59,742 nt of DNA from Christensenella sp. UBA7703 (GCA_002482505.1 DLGD01000036.1:119032-178773), one strand, 5' to 3'. Shown: positions 19,333 to 29,469, counted from the first letter of the stretch. Translations and numbers: made by a program. Notes: a model not told the origin generated them from the sequence alone.

Positions 19333-19575
19333 GCTGTTGCCCCGATCATTTGACTATGCACCGATGCGGCTTTCGATTCAAACGCAGAGGATTCCGTCTC
19401 AACAGTCCTTCCATTCGAAAACCACATTTGGTGTTCTTTTTATTGTACAACAAAGAAGCGTTGTTTTGCTTCTTTTCTGCTGAGAAATCGAGTTTGATTT
19501 TCGGACAATCGTTTTATGCGTTGAGAAAAGCATATTCCGTCCATCCATCCGTTTTGCCACAAGTAAAACCAGCCG

Positions 19576-19604
19576 TTGACAACGTCATTTAATAGTAATA
19601 CTAT
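19576..19604 (+). promoter_or_regulatory. promoter for the small membrane protein
   Basis: TTGACA (19576-19581), a 17-base spacer and TACTAT (19599-19604). The rest of the stretch 19333-19575 shows no gene. Confidence 0.7.
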
Positions 19605-19634
19605 GCTAATAACAGTGTTTTTGAAAGGATTACT

Positions 19635-19835
19635 ATGAAACGCAAGCATATGATATTCATGTATCTCGCGATCTTTTTGATCACGGAGGCAGTTTTCTTT
19701 CTCAACATGCTAAAGCCGAGTTTTCAGGTGATTCTTGCTTCACTCGTCGGAGCGGCTCTCGTCAGCCTCGTCATCGGCACGATGATACTCGCTGTCTTCT
19801 ATCTGGTTCGAAAACTGAACGGCAGCAAAGCGTAA
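19635..19835 (+). CDS. small two-helix membrane protein, unknown function
   Basis: 66 residues, basic at both ends (MKRKH and VRKLNGSKA) with two hydrophobic segments (about 7-25 and 31-57). It has its own consensus promoter, an AAAGGA site (19624-19629) and a strong terminator, so it is a free-standing single-gene unit. I do not recognise the family. Confidence 0.7.
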   Translation: MKRKHMIFMYLAIFLITEAVFFLNMLKPSFQVILASLVGAALVSLVIGTMILAVFYLVRKLNGSKA

Positions 19836-19852
19836 CTACCGATCTCCAAATC

Positions 19853-19889
19853 AAAAGCGCAGCGGTTTGATCCACCGTTGCGCTTTTTT
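19853..19889 (+). terminator. bidirectional terminator
   Basis: A 14-bp stem (AAAAGCGCAGCGGT with ACCGTTGCGCTTTT, one G-U pair) with seven-base loop, then a T run. It serves the small membrane gene (plus) and probably nfnB (minus). Confidence 0.9.
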
Positions 19890-19920
19890 GTTTACTCGTT
19901 TCTTGAAAAAAAAGTAATTA
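19890..19920 (-). repeat. degenerate AT-only hairpin repeat, copy 4
   Basis: Minus strand GTAATTACTTTTTTTTCAAG followed by AAACGAGTAAA; its first bases overlap the nfnB stop codon. It resembles the other copies but the arms pair less well. Confidence 0.4.
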
Positions 19921-21309
19921 CTTGCTCAATTCCTCGTGAATGGCTTGCGCTGCGGTTTTGCCCGCGCCCATCGCGAGGATGACCGTGGCCGCACCGGTGA
20001 CCGTGTCTCCGCCGGCATAGACATGCTCGCGGCTGGTCTTTCCCGTCGCTTCGTCCACGATGATTCCGCCCCACTTTTCGGTGGCAAGACCCGGCGTGGT
20101 GTTCTTGATCAGCGGGTTCGGGCTGTTGCCGATGGCGATCACCACGGTGTCCACATCGATCGTATGCTCGCTGCCCGCCTTGACGACGGGGCGCCTGCGT
20201 CCGCTTGCGTCGGGTTCGCCAAGCTCCATCTCCACACAGGTCATTCCCTTTACATGCCCGTTCTCGTCTCCGAGAATCTCGGTTGGATTGGTCAGCATCT
20301 TGAAGATGATGCCCTCTTCCTTAGCGTGGTGCACCTCTTCCACACGGGCGGGCATCTCCGCCTCGCCGCGGCGATAAACGATATAGACATTCTCCGCGCC
20401 AAGACGTTTTGCGCTTCTTGCCGCGTCCATCGCGACGTTTCCGCCGCCGACGACCGCCGTGTTTTTGCCGACCTGAACGGGGGTGTCCACCTCCGGAAAA
20501 TGGTACGCCTTCATCAGGTTGATGCGCGTTAAGAATTCGTTGGCCGAATATACGCCGTTCAAGTTCTCGCCGGGGATGCACTGGAAGCGCGGCAAGCCCG
20601 CACCGCTGCCGACGAAGACCGCGCTGTAACCCTCTTCATTCAAGAGCTCGTCCAGCGTGATGCTGCGGCCGACGACCATATTGGTCTCAATCTTCACGCC
20701 AATGTCTTCGAGGGTTTTGATCTCGTCCCGAACCAACTGCTTGGGCAGGCGAAATTCGGGAATGCCGTAGACCAGCACGCCGCCGGGGGTATGGAGGGCT
20801 TCAAAGATGGTCACTTCATAACCAAGTTTTCTAAGATCTCCCGCGCAGGTCAAGCCAGCAGGGCCGCTGCCGACGATGGCAACCTTCTTGCCGTTGTCCG
20901 GCAATGGCTTCGCGGGCTGTGCGCCGTGCGCCATAGCATAGTCCGCCACGAACCGCTCCAGACGGCCGATGCCGACGGGTTCGCCCTTGATGCCGCGGAC
21001 GCACTTCTCCTCGCACTGGGTCTCCTGCGGGCAAACTCTGCCGCAGACGGCAGGCAGCGCATTGGTGGAGCGGATGACCTCATACGCTTCCATAAACTTT
21101 TCTTCGATGACCAGCTGGATGAATTCCGGAATGCGGACGTTCACCGGGCAACCGCTGACACAGGGTTTGTGCTTGCAGTTCAGGCAGCGCTTCGCCTCGT
21201 CCACCGCCATGGCTTCGTCATATCCCTGCGACACTTCTTCAAAGTTGCAATTGCGGATGTTTGGGTCTTGCTCACGCGCGGGCAACTTGGTCAGTCTCAT
21301 ATTCGGCAT
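19918..21309 (-). CDS. nfnB: NfnB / glutamate-synthase-like oxidoreductase, NADPH-binding subunit
   Basis: 463 residues. N-terminal Fe-S cysteines CLNCKHKPCVSGC and CGRVCPQETQCEEKC, then two dinucleotide folds: FAD (VAIVGSGPAGLTCAG) and NADPH (TAVVGGGNVAMDAARSA). Alone it would be called glutamate synthase small chain (GltA). The upstream partner, three bases away, is an NfnA-type flavoprotein, so the pair fits NADH-dependent reduced ferredoxin:NADP+ oxidoreductase, which balances NADPH against ferredoxin and NADH by electron bifurcation in anaerobes. No glutamate synthase large subunit is in the window. Confidence 0.9.
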   Translation of the reverse strand: MPNMRLTKLPAREQDPNIRNCNFEEVSQGYDEAMAVDEAKRCLNCKHKPCVSGCPVNVRIPEFIQLVIEEKFMEAYEVIRSTNALPAVCGRVCPQETQCEEKCVRGIKGEPVGIGRLERFVADYAMAHGAQPAKPLPDNGKKVAIVGSGPAGLTCAGDLRKLGYEVTIFEALHTPGGVLVYGIPEFRLPKQLVRDEIKTLEDIGVKIETNMVVGRSITLDELLNEEGYSAVFVGSGAGLPRFQCIPGENLNGVYSANEFLTRINLMKAYHFPEVDTPVQVGKNTAVVGGGNVAMDAARSAKRLGAENVYIVYRRGEAEMPARVEEVHHAKEEGIIFKMLTNPTEILGDENGHVKGMTCVEMELGEPDASGRRRPVVKAGSEHTIDVDTVVIAIGNSPNPLIKNTTPGLATEKWGGIIVDEATGKTSREHVYAGGDTVTGAATVILAMGAGKTAAQAIHEELSK

Positions 21310-21312
21310 GGT

Positions 21313-22176
<864 letters not shown>

Positions 22177-22249
22177 TGGGTCTCCTTTCCGATGCTGCTT
22201 CCAGCTTGCGTAAAACACGCACGGGATGATTCAGATTTTTACCTTGCCT

Positions 22250-22255
22250 ATTATA
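22250..22255 (-). promoter_or_regulatory. possible -10 of the nfn operon
   Basis: TATAAT on the minus strand, 74 bases before nfnA, without a clear -35. The rest of the gap 22256-22492 shows no gene or strong signal. Confidence 0.35.
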
Positions 22256-22492
22256 CTGCGGAACATTACAAAAGAAAAGTGAATCGGTATTATTTTATCG
22301 ATATTGGTTTTCGCCGGCATCTGTCAGAAAAATCCCATTGCCACGTGCTGGATGCCCGAAAGAATCGCGCAAAAAAATGCGTTATGCGACAAGTATTTTT
22401 TTCAGATGGGTTCATTCTAGCACGAAGCGCCGCTTCCCTCAACGGGGAATTCTTAAAAATGCGGCTGTTTCTGCCCTGTTTTTCAGGTTTTC

Positions 22493-22543
22493 ACATAAAA
22501 AACAAAGCCGAAACCCGATGAATGGATTTCGACTCTGTTTGTT
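22493..22543 (-). terminator. terminator of the small acidic gene
   Basis: An imperfect hairpin (22501-22516 with 22524-22540) around a GATGAAT loop, with a T-rich tract after it on the minus strand. Confidence 0.6.
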
Positions 22544-22554
22544 TCGCGAATGTG

Positions 22555-22881
22555 TTATTCCCAGTCGATCAAACCGAGGCTATCCAGATAGCGTTCGTTG
22601 TAGTCCATGTAATCCTCGACGAGGCGGAGCATATACATCTTAAGGTCCGCAAACTGCGCGCTCATCTTCTCGTGCATGTAGTCATAGGCCGCGTCGTCGT
22701 CATACACTTCGCCTTCGTCCGCGCCGCTCGACTTCATGAACGCCGCGTCGTGCACCATCACCGCGGTGACCATTTCCTCCAGCGTTTTCTCGTCCGTAAT
22801 CTCGGCAAAATCGCCCTGCTCGCGGAAACAGTTGAGGATATATGTTTTTGCGTCCTGCTCGTTGTATTCCTTGGTCTCCAT
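22555..22881 (-). CDS. small acidic protein, unknown function
   Basis: 108 residues, rich in Glu, Asp, Tyr and Met, with predicted helices and no membrane segment. AAGGAGTG before the ATG at 22881 decides the start. It lies between pepF, 46 bases upstream, and its own terminator, so it may be co-transcribed with pepF. I do not recognise the family. Confidence 0.7.
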   Translation of the reverse strand: METKEYNEQDAKTYILNCFREQGDFAEITDEKTLEEMVTAVMVHDAAFMKSSGADEGEVYDDDAAYDYMHEKMSAQFADLKMYMLRLVEDYMDYNERYLDSLGLIDWE

Positions 22882-22927
22882 AAAAGACACTCCTTTATCT
22901 AAATTACTTGATTTTTGTTTTATGTGC

Positions 22928-24703
22928 TTATTGCATCAGCGCGTCCAGTTCGTCCACATACTGCGCGAACACGCGAAGCGATGCAAGGATGCTCTCCTTC
23001 TTCGTGAGATCCACGCCAGCGGCCTTGAGCTCCTCAATCGGGTAGTCGCTTCCGCCGCTCTTGAGGAAGTTGATATAGCGCTCCACCACGCCTCCGTGGA
23101 GAATGTCGTCCGCGAGCTTCACCGCCGAGCAAAGTCCGGTTGCGTATTGATAGACATAGAACGCGTTGTAAAAATGCGGGATGCGCATCCACTCCAGCGC
23201 GATGTTGTCGTCCACATGCGCGCCGTCATAATACAGCTCGTTGAGTTCGCGATACATCGCAGACAGGCTATCGACCGTCAGCGGCTCTCCGCTCTCCGCC
23301 ATGCGGTGCGCCTTCATTTCAAACTCTGCAAACATCGTCTGCCGAAAGCACGTCGTGCGGAAGGATTCGAGGAACTGCGTGATATAGTAGGCGCGCTTGA
23401 CGCGATCCGTCTCACCCTTGAGTAGGTGGTGCGTCATCAGCGTTTCGTTGACGGTTGAGGCAACCTCCGCCGCGAGAATGCGATAATGCGAGGTTTCAAA
23501 CGGCTGCGCCTCCGCGGAATAGTGCGAATGCATCGCGTGGCCCAGTTCGTGGCCCAGCGTGAACGCATCGTCCATCTTACCCTGGAAGTTTAAGAGCACA
23601 TAGGGATGCGTGCCATACGTCTCCGCGCAGAACGCGCCGCTGGTCTTGCCCGGGGTTTCGTATACGTCGATCCAGCCTTCGGAATACGCCTTGTCGAGAA
23701 GAGTTTGATATTCCGTGCCGAGGGGCTTGAGCGCCTCTTTGACGAGCGCCTTTGCTTTCTCATACGACATGTCGTCGTCTACATCCGGCGTGATCGGCAC
23801 ATAGAGGTCATACATCTCCAGTTGATCGACCCCCATGACGCGCTTGCGGATGCCGAGGTACTTCTTCAGCACGGGCAGCACTTCGTGTACCGCCTCGATG
23901 AGCTGTTCATACACCGCAACCGGCACGCCGTTGTTGTGCAGCGCCGCTTCCAGCGCGCCTTCAAACCGATGCGCCCGCGCCTGAAACACGTCTCCCTTGA
24001 CGGAGGTGGAGTAGGTCGCGTTGAGGGTGTTCTTCATGCCGCGATAGGCTTTATAAAACGTCTCGTAAGCATCTTTGCGCACGCGGCGATCGGGGCTGAC
24101 GAGGAACATATTATAGCTGCCGTGGGTGAGCTTGACCGCTTCGCCGGTCTCGCTGACCACGGTGCCGTAGTCAAGATCGACATCGGTCAGCATGGTGAAG
24201 ATATTGTCCGCGCCGGAGAGCGGCTCCTGCGCCATCGCCAGCAGGCGCTCCTCCTCGGTAGAGAGCGTATGCGCGCGGCGGCGGTCCACATCCGCAATGC
24301 GGAAACGGAAGCGGGCAAAGCGCTCCTCGGCCGCCCAGGAAAGCAAGGTTCCTTCCGGAATCGTCAAGATCTCGGGATCAAGGAAGGAGGAGGCCGCCTG
24401 CGCGGAAACATAGAGCTGCATCGCGCGGTCGGTCATGCCCTGATAGCGTGTGTTGCCGTTGTCCTCGTCCTTATGCAGATGGGCGTAGGTGTAGACCCGC
24501 TCGACGAGCTGCCAGATGCTGCTGTCGTCGCAAAGCGCAGCATACAGCGCGTCCGCGCTTTGCGAAAGCTTGCCCGCGTGCGCCGAAAAATCGCGCACAA
24601 GCGCCTGAGAGCTCGCAAAGTCCGCCTCCCACAGCTCTTCTGTTGCGTAAATGTCCTCCAGCCGCCATTTGAGAGAGGCTGCAATCTGATCCCTTGTGTT
24701 CAT
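22928..24703 (-). CDS. pepF: oligoendopeptidase F (M3 family)
   Basis: 591 residues, the usual length. The zinc motif is LGHELGHAMHSHY with the downstream glutamate in AAEVASTVNE, the M3B arrangement. It cleaves peptides of about 7-17 residues in the cytoplasm. The C-terminal part keeps YQYATGLCSAVKLADDI, typical of PepF. GGGACAT lies before the start. Confidence 0.94.
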   Translation of the reverse strand: MNTRDQIAASLKWRLEDIYATEELWEADFASSQALVRDFSAHAGKLSQSADALYAALCDDSSIWQLVERVYTYAHLHKDEDNGNTRYQGMTDRAMQLYVSAQAASSFLDPEILTIPEGTLLSWAAEERFARFRFRIADVDRRRAHTLSTEEERLLAMAQEPLSGADNIFTMLTDVDLDYGTVVSETGEAVKLTHGSYNMFLVSPDRRVRKDAYETFYKAYRGMKNTLNATYSTSVKGDVFQARAHRFEGALEAALHNNGVPVAVYEQLIEAVHEVLPVLKKYLGIRKRVMGVDQLEMYDLYVPITPDVDDDMSYEKAKALVKEALKPLGTEYQTLLDKAYSEGWIDVYETPGKTSGAFCAETYGTHPYVLLNFQGKMDDAFTLGHELGHAMHSHYSAEAQPFETSHYRILAAEVASTVNETLMTHHLLKGETDRVKRAYYITQFLESFRTTCFRQTMFAEFEMKAHRMAESGEPLTVDSLSAMYRELNELYYDGAHVDDNIALEWMRIPHFYNAFYVYQYATGLCSAVKLADDILHGGVVERYINFLKSGGSDYPIEELKAAGVDLTKKESILASLRVFAQYVDELDALMQ

Positions 24704-24930
24704 GCCGATGTCCCTTTCGTTGATTCAATCTGATCGGCGCGCATAGCGCCGTAAATCATTCCCGCCATGCATACCACGGCACTGTTGTACGGTTTTATTC
24801 AGTATAACACAACGATTGCATCAAAATACACCTCCGCCGTGAAAGTTTCATCCCTGCAAACACAATATAGATATACCGTTATGCGTTTGTCTGCTTCTCT
24901 TCGCCGGGTTTTGTTGTTTCGCCTTTATCG

Positions 24931-24961
24931 TTGGCAAACTGAAAATCGGATTTGGTATAAT
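24931..24961 (+). promoter_or_regulatory. promoter of the ECF sigma unit
   Basis: TTGGCA (24931-24936) and extended -10 TGGTATAAT (24953-24961), spacer 19. On the opposite strand AGTATA at 24801-24806 reads TGTTATACT, a likely pepF promoter. Nothing else is seen in 24704-25059. Confidence 0.55.
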
Positions 24962-25059
24962 CAGTCATAGGCGTAATAAAACAATTTATTTTACTGTTAT
25001 TTCTATTCTATGCAGCATTTCTCTTCTCACAATCGTATTCCTTTCGAAAGGAGGCGGCT

Positions 25060-25569
25060 ATGGAGCAAAAAACCTATCTTTCCGGACGTGAAATCGAGCG
25101 GATTGTTGAAACCTACTCCGATATGCTGCTCAGAATCGCAATCAACCGGGTGCGAAACAAGACGGAGGCGGAGGACATCGTGCAGGCAGTTTTTCTGCGG
25201 CTCATGACGCGCCAACCGAAATTCCAATCGCCGGAGCACGAGCGTGCGTGGCTCATCCGCACGGCGATCAATCTCTGCCTCGATTATGATAAGTCGGCGT
25301 CCCGCCGCGCAAACGTTCCGCTGAACGACGATATTGCCGCCGCGCTGCCGGAAGAAAACGCCGGCGTGCTCGAAGCCGTCTGGAAACTGCCGGAGCGGGA
25401 TCGCTATATCATCTATCTCTATTATTTCGAGGAATTGGCGATCAAGGAGATTGCTTCGCTGCTGGATGAACGGACGGGAACCATCACTTCCCGCCTCTCC
25501 CGCGCGCGCAACAAGCTCAAACTGCTGCTGAAAGGAGACGGCTATGGAACAGTATCAAAGCACGTTTAA
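25060..25569 (+). CDS. ECF-type RNA polymerase sigma factor
   Basis: 169 residues. Region 2 (about 15-75: YSDMLLRIAINRVRNKTEAEDIVQAVFLRLM) and region 4 (about 110-160: LPERDRYIIYLYYFEELAIKEIASLLDERTGTITSRLSRAR) are both clear. A strong GAAAGGAGGCGG precedes the ATG. It overlaps the next gene by 26 bases, the usual arrangement for an ECF sigma factor and its membrane partner. The stimulus is unknown. Confidence 0.92.
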   Translation: MEQKTYLSGREIERIVETYSDMLLRIAINRVRNKTEAEDIVQAVFLRLMTRQPKFQSPEHERAWLIRTAINLCLDYDKSASRRANVPLNDDIAAALPEENAGVLEAVWKLPERDRYIIYLYYFEELAIKEIASLLDERTGTITSRLSRARNKLKLLLKGDGYGTVSKHV

Positions 25570-27523
25570 CGCAATCCATGCCAGCGAAACCTTGAAGCGC
25601 CGCATGGTGAATCTCATGCTGGAACACAACACGCCCCATGCACCCCGCACAGAGTGGACACGGCGCTCTTCCATCCCTTCCAAGCGCAAGGCGCTGCTGA
25701 TTGCAATTGCGGCGATTCTTCTGCTCCTCTCCGCTTGCGCGGCGTATGCCATCTACTGGAGCGGCACACAGCGGGCGATTGACAACGCGACGGAGAACAT
25801 CGAAAAGCCTGCCGATGCCGTGTTGCAAGAAGCGGAGTCGTATGCCGAAGGCGTTGTGAAAGCCTCCTCGCTGACCGCGCCGCTCAGCGGCAGCGCAACC
25901 ATTGGAGATGTTACAATCCAGTTGGTTTCCGTGGAGGTTTTTCAAGAGCTTGAAGGCGGAGAATACGTGTTCTTTTTCTCCGCGCGCAGCGAGAAAACCG
26001 GGTTCATCACCTGGTTTGACCCCACGTGGATGGAGGATGACCGCGCAGCGCAAGAGCGCCTGCAACAGTACAGCTCGTTCTGCGAGATCGGCATCGACGC
26101 GCGTGACTTTGTACTTTCAATCGACGGACAGGCATTTTCACCCTATGCGAAGTCAGACGATCAGGGCATTCGGCAACCTGCTTCCGGCTGGGACGAACCC
26201 GGCGAAGTGATTGCGGGAACCTCCTCGCTGCTGATTCGGCACAGCCCCGTCCCCATCACGCAGGACTCGCAAATGAACCTCTCCGGCACGCTCTACTCCT
26301 GCGATGCATCGGGGGCGCGTACGGGTACCATCGGTTCTTTCTCAATCGATTTTACGTACCAATACCCGGCCGCACAGGCAGAGGAAATCCGGCAAAAATC
26401 CATCGACTCCTATACGCAATGGCAAGCTGCCTCCAACGCCGCCAGGTTGGAATCCCTTGGCGATCTGCCAAAGGAAGCGACGCCCGTGGGGTTGACGCAT
26501 GATCTTTTTACCATTGACGATATCACCGTTTTAGAGGATGGCTTGCTGATGGGCTGTACCGATGATCGAGGATGGAAACCAGCGGACGGAACGGAGTTTG
26601 ATGTTTTTAGGGCCGGGCACAAGCTATATTTTCTAGACGGCTATCTGCTTGAGCCGGAAGCGATGGACATGAGTTGGAGCGAAGAAAAGCTAACGGAGCC
26701 GGATCAATTCGGCGAATATAGCAGCCGGCTCCTGTACGGTCTGTTGAAAATCCCCTATTATCGTTTGCCGCAGGATATGCCGCAGGAGTTGTTGGTGTAT
26801 GTCACGCGAGCCAAAGAGATGTACGACAGCAGCGAGCATAAGCTGGTCGAAACCCAATATTTCTACCCGCTGGATTTGATCTTCCGCGTCAACCGGACGA
26901 CCGGCGCTGTCACCTTGCCAAAGGATGATGCCGAGAAGGCAAGCTGGATTGCCGAACAAAACGCGCTTGCTTCCGACGGACGCAACAGTGCGCGGGATTA
27001 TGTCATCCATCAGGATCAGACCATCGGCGGCATGACCGTCTTGCTCGAACACTTGATCTATTATCCTAACAAACGAACATTTGTCCTGCATGCTTTTATA
27101 CCGGTAATCGATTGTGAGGTCATGCCTTGGGAAATCAACCCCGTTGTAACCATCGACGGGGTGCCATTAATAGAGCCACTGAGCGATACCTATTATCGAA
27201 CCATTGACCCAACGACACCCGCGCCATTTCAGACCAACATCGAGGAATGGATCGAAACCTATGGTCTTGACCCAAACCGCTTCTCTTGGTACGAATTTGC
27301 CTATGCCGCGCCTAAGAGCATCCTCGACATGCCTGAAACATTCACCCTGCATTTCACCTGGGATGTCTACGATTTGGTGAACGGGAAACGCACGTTCATC
27401 GGGACATTTGCTTTCGAAGCATCGATTCGAAAGGATGATTTTCCAGCGTTTCATCCAAGAGACGAAGGATATGCCATGCAATGGTTACGCCCCGTAATGG
27501 AGGAATACGGAATCCAAAATTAA
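25544..27523 (+). CDS. membrane-anchored partner of the ECF sigma factor (DUF4179-like)
   Basis: 659 residues: a short cytoplasmic N terminus (about 1-47, ending in basic RSSIPSKRKA), one membrane helix (about 48-70, LLIAIAAILLLLSACAAYAIYW) and a large extracellular region of about 590 residues. It is translated from inside the sigma gene behind AAAGGAGAC. Position and topology fit an anti-sigma factor or sensor. There is no zinc-binding ZAS motif in the short cytoplasmic part, so how it would hold the sigma factor is not evident. The extracellular part has no motif I recognise. Confidence 0.75.
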   Translation: MEQYQSTFNAIHASETLKRRMVNLMLEHNTPHAPRTEWTRRSSIPSKRKALLIAIAAILLLLSACAAYAIYWSGTQRAIDNATENIEKPADAVLQEAESYAEGVVKASSLTAPLSGSATIGDVTIQLVSVEVFQELEGGEYVFFFSARSEKTGFITWFDPTWMEDDRAAQERLQQYSSFCEIGIDARDFVLSIDGQAFSPYAKSDDQGIRQPASGWDEPGEVIAGTSSLLIRHSPVPITQDSQMNLSGTLYSCDASGARTGTIGSFSIDFTYQYPAAQAEEIRQKSIDSYTQWQAASNAARLESLGDLPKEATPVGLTHDLFTIDDITVLEDGLLMGCTDDRGWKPADGTEFDVFRAGHKLYFLDGYLLEPEAMDMSWSEEKLTEPDQFGEYSSRLLYGLLKIPYYRLPQDMPQELLVYVTRAKEMYDSSEHKLVETQYFYPLDLIFRVNRTTGAVTLPKDDAEKASWIAEQNALASDGRNSARDYVIHQDQTIGGMTVLLEHLIYYPNKRTFVLHAFIPVIDCEVMPWEINPVVTIDGVPLIEPLSDTYYRTIDPTTPAPFQTNIEEWIETYGLDPNRFSWYEFAYAAPKSILDMPETFTLHFTWDVYDLVNGKRTFIGTFAFEASIRKDDFPAFHPRDEGYAMQWLRPVMEEYGIQN

Positions 27524-27543
27524 CCTCTTCAGAGCACGCAGAT

Positions 27544-27577
27544 GCCCGCGCTTTACCATCCAAGCGCGGGCTTTTTT
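27544..27577 (+). terminator. terminator of the ECF operon
   Basis: A perfect 10-bp stem (GCCCGCGCTT with AAGCGCGGGC) and six T. Confidence 0.93.
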
Positions 27578-27616
27578 CACGCCCTGTGCACGCAGCAAGC
27601 ACGCGCAGCGCCTCTC

Positions 27617-27644
27617 TTGACACCGTGAAAAAACGGGGTATACT
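27617..27644 (+). promoter_or_regulatory. promoter of the Y-family polymerase unit
   Basis: TTGACA (27617-27622), a 16-base spacer and TATACT (27639-27644). Confidence 0.8.
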
Positions 27645-27651
27645 ATAAATA

Positions 27652-27665
27652 CGAACATTAGTTCG
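27652..27665 (+). promoter_or_regulatory. LexA (SOS) box
   Basis: CGAACATTAGTTCG matches the Gram-positive LexA/DinR operator CGAAC-N4-GTTCG exactly. It begins seven bases after the -10, over the expected transcription start, so LexA would block initiation until DNA damage. Confidence 0.92.
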
Positions 27666-27720
27666 CATATTGAGTTTGCCGCACCCATTCGGCTTTCGTG
27701 CGGCGGAAAGGGCGCGCCGG

Positions 27721-28998
27721 ATGGGACGCAGAATCTTCCACGCGGATTTCAACAGTTTCTATGCCTCCGTGGCGTGTTTTCTAGACCCCGCCCTCCGGCC
27801 GCATCCCGTTGCCGTGGCGGGTAACCCAGAGATGCGGCACGGCATCATCCTCGCCAAAAACGAGCTCGCGAAAAAGTTTGGGGTCAAGACGGGCGAGGCC
27901 ATCTGGCAGGCAAAGCAGAAGTGTCCGCTACTGATCACGGTCAAGCCGGATTTCGACGCATATCAGAAAATTTCCGCCATTGGACGCACGATCTACAGTG
28001 AGTATTCCGATCGGGTAGAGGCGTTTGGACTCGACGAGAATTGGATCGATGTCACCGCCTCTACGACGGACATGGCGGATGCCTACCGCCTCGCTCAGGT
28101 GATTCGGGGCCGCATTCGGGAGGAGCTTGGCATCACGGTTTCCATCGGTGTTGCGGACAACAAGGTGTTTGCAAAACTTGGCTCGGACATCAAGAAGCCC
28201 GACGCGGTAACGCTGGTTTCGCCGGACAACTATCAGCGCGTCGCCTGGCCGCTGCCCGCGCGGGAGCTGTTGTATGTGGGGCGTGCGACGGAAGCAAAGC
28301 TGCTCAAATACGGCATCGTCACGATTGGCGATCTTGCGACCACGCCGGAGGCGTTTTTGCGCGCGCAGTTCGGCAAATGCGGCACCATGCTGCACGCGTT
28401 TGCAAACGGGCTGGACGCGGCGCCCGTGCTGCATACCGTCGACCAGCAACCGGTCAAATCCGTCGGCAACGGGCTCACCACACCGCGCGATCTCGTCAAC
28501 GACGAGGATGTGTATCTGACGATCTCGATGCTTGCAGAAAGCGTCGCCATGCGGCTGCGCGAACACGGCATGCGCGCAAAGACCGCGCATCTGGGCGTGC
28601 GGGATACCGGGCTCCTCTGCTTTATCTGCCAGACAAAGCTGGATCATCCGACGAATATCACCATCGAAATCTCCCGCGCGTGCATGCAGCTCTTTCGCGC
28701 GCATTACACTTGGCAAACGCCGATTCGTTCACTGACGGTGTCCTGTTCCGATCTGATCGGCATGGACAGCCCCGTCCAGCTTTCGCTCTTTGACGACGAG
28801 GCCCCGCGCAGAAAAGCGGAAGCGGCGGAGGTCGCGGTGGACGACATCCGCAGGCGGTTTGGCTACCGCGCCATCGGGAGGGCGATCTTTCTAAAAGACC
28901 GCGAGATCGGGCTCATGGCGCCGAAGGTGGATCACACTGTGCATCCGGTGGGATATCTGCAAAACGCGACGATGGACAGCGTTATCGGCAAGCGATAA
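27721..28998 (+). CDS. Y-family DNA polymerase (UvrX/YqjW or UmuC type)
   Basis: 425 residues from an ATG with GGAAAGGG eight bases upstream; a TTG at 27670 touches the LexA box and is less likely. Catalytic motifs: HADFNSFYASV, LAKNELAKKFGV, and GLDENWIDV in place of the usual SxDE. C-terminal little-finger region and a beta-clamp-binding motif QLSLF (about residues 353-357). It copies damaged DNA and is under LexA control. DinB family is possible, but the LexA box, length and the following gene fit UvrX-type enzymes of Gram-positives. Confidence 0.92.
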   Translation: MGRRIFHADFNSFYASVACFLDPALRPHPVAVAGNPEMRHGIILAKNELAKKFGVKTGEAIWQAKQKCPLLITVKPDFDAYQKISAIGRTIYSEYSDRVEAFGLDENWIDVTASTTDMADAYRLAQVIRGRIREELGITVSIGVADNKVFAKLGSDIKKPDAVTLVSPDNYQRVAWPLPARELLYVGRATEAKLLKYGIVTIGDLATTPEAFLRAQFGKCGTMLHAFANGLDAAPVLHTVDQQPVKSVGNGLTTPRDLVNDEDVYLTISMLAESVAMRLREHGMRAKTAHLGVRDTGLLCFICQTKLDHPTNITIEISRACMQLFRAHYTWQTPIRSLTVSCSDLIGMDSPVQLSLFDDEAPRRKAEAAEVAVDDIRRRFGYRAIGRAIFLKDREIGLMAPKVDHTVHPVGYLQNATMDSVIGKR

Positions 28999-29108
28999 GG
29001 CTGATGAAGCGTTTTTTATTTTTTGCGCAATCGCGCATCGGGAGGAAAATTCGTTGTGAAAGTTTTTGTCGCAATCATATTATTGCCATTTTCAGGGGGA
29101 TTATTTTT

Positions 29109-29336
29109 ATGAAAATCTATGTTGCTGTGGAGTTGACCTGTGACGAAGCGGGGGTTATGCACCCGCAGCGCATCCTCTGGGAGGACGGGCGAAAATTTGA
29201 AATTGCGTCAATTTCGGACGTGCGGCGCGCGGCAAGCCTGAAGGCTGGCGGCAGCGGCATCCGCTACACCTGCCGCATCGGCAAAAAGGACGCGTATCTC
29301 TACTATGAGGACCCGAAGTGGTTTGTCGATCCATGA
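29109..29336 (+). CDS. small conserved protein downstream of the SOS polymerase
   Basis: 75 residues from an ATG behind AGGGGGA (29094-29100). It is a beta-rich protein with RILWEDGRKFEI, RAASLKAGGSGIRYTCRI and YYEDPKWFV. Similar small proteins occur next to Y-family polymerases in other bacteria (I recall DUF6504-like proteins, not verified). It probably belongs to the same LexA-controlled transcript. Function unknown. Confidence 0.7.
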   Translation: MKIYVAVELTCDEAGVMHPQRILWEDGRKFEIASISDVRRAASLKAGGSGIRYTCRIGKKDAYLYYEDPKWFVDP

Positions 29337-29361
29337 GTATGATTTTGGCAAGGCTGGAACT

Positions 29362-29396
29362 GTTTTTCTTCCTGCAAAAGAAGAAAAGTAAAAAGC
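29362..29396. repeat. AT-only hairpin repeat, copy 5
   Basis: A diverged member of the family (TTTTTCTTC, spacer, GAAGAAAAGTAAAAA), 25 bases after the stop of the plus-strand gene. Confidence 0.5.
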
Positions 29397-29443
29397 GAAT
29401 TCCTTAGAATCCGCTTAAAAACACTCATATCCGTTCATCTGCC

Positions 29444-29469
29444 TACTTTTCTTTCAAGAAAAGTGATTA
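29444..29469 (-). repeat. AT-only hairpin repeat, copy 6
   Basis: TACTTTTCTTTCAAGAAAAG with flanks; a perfect short palindrome that touches the stop codon of the minus-strand methyltransferase gene. Confidence 0.65.
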
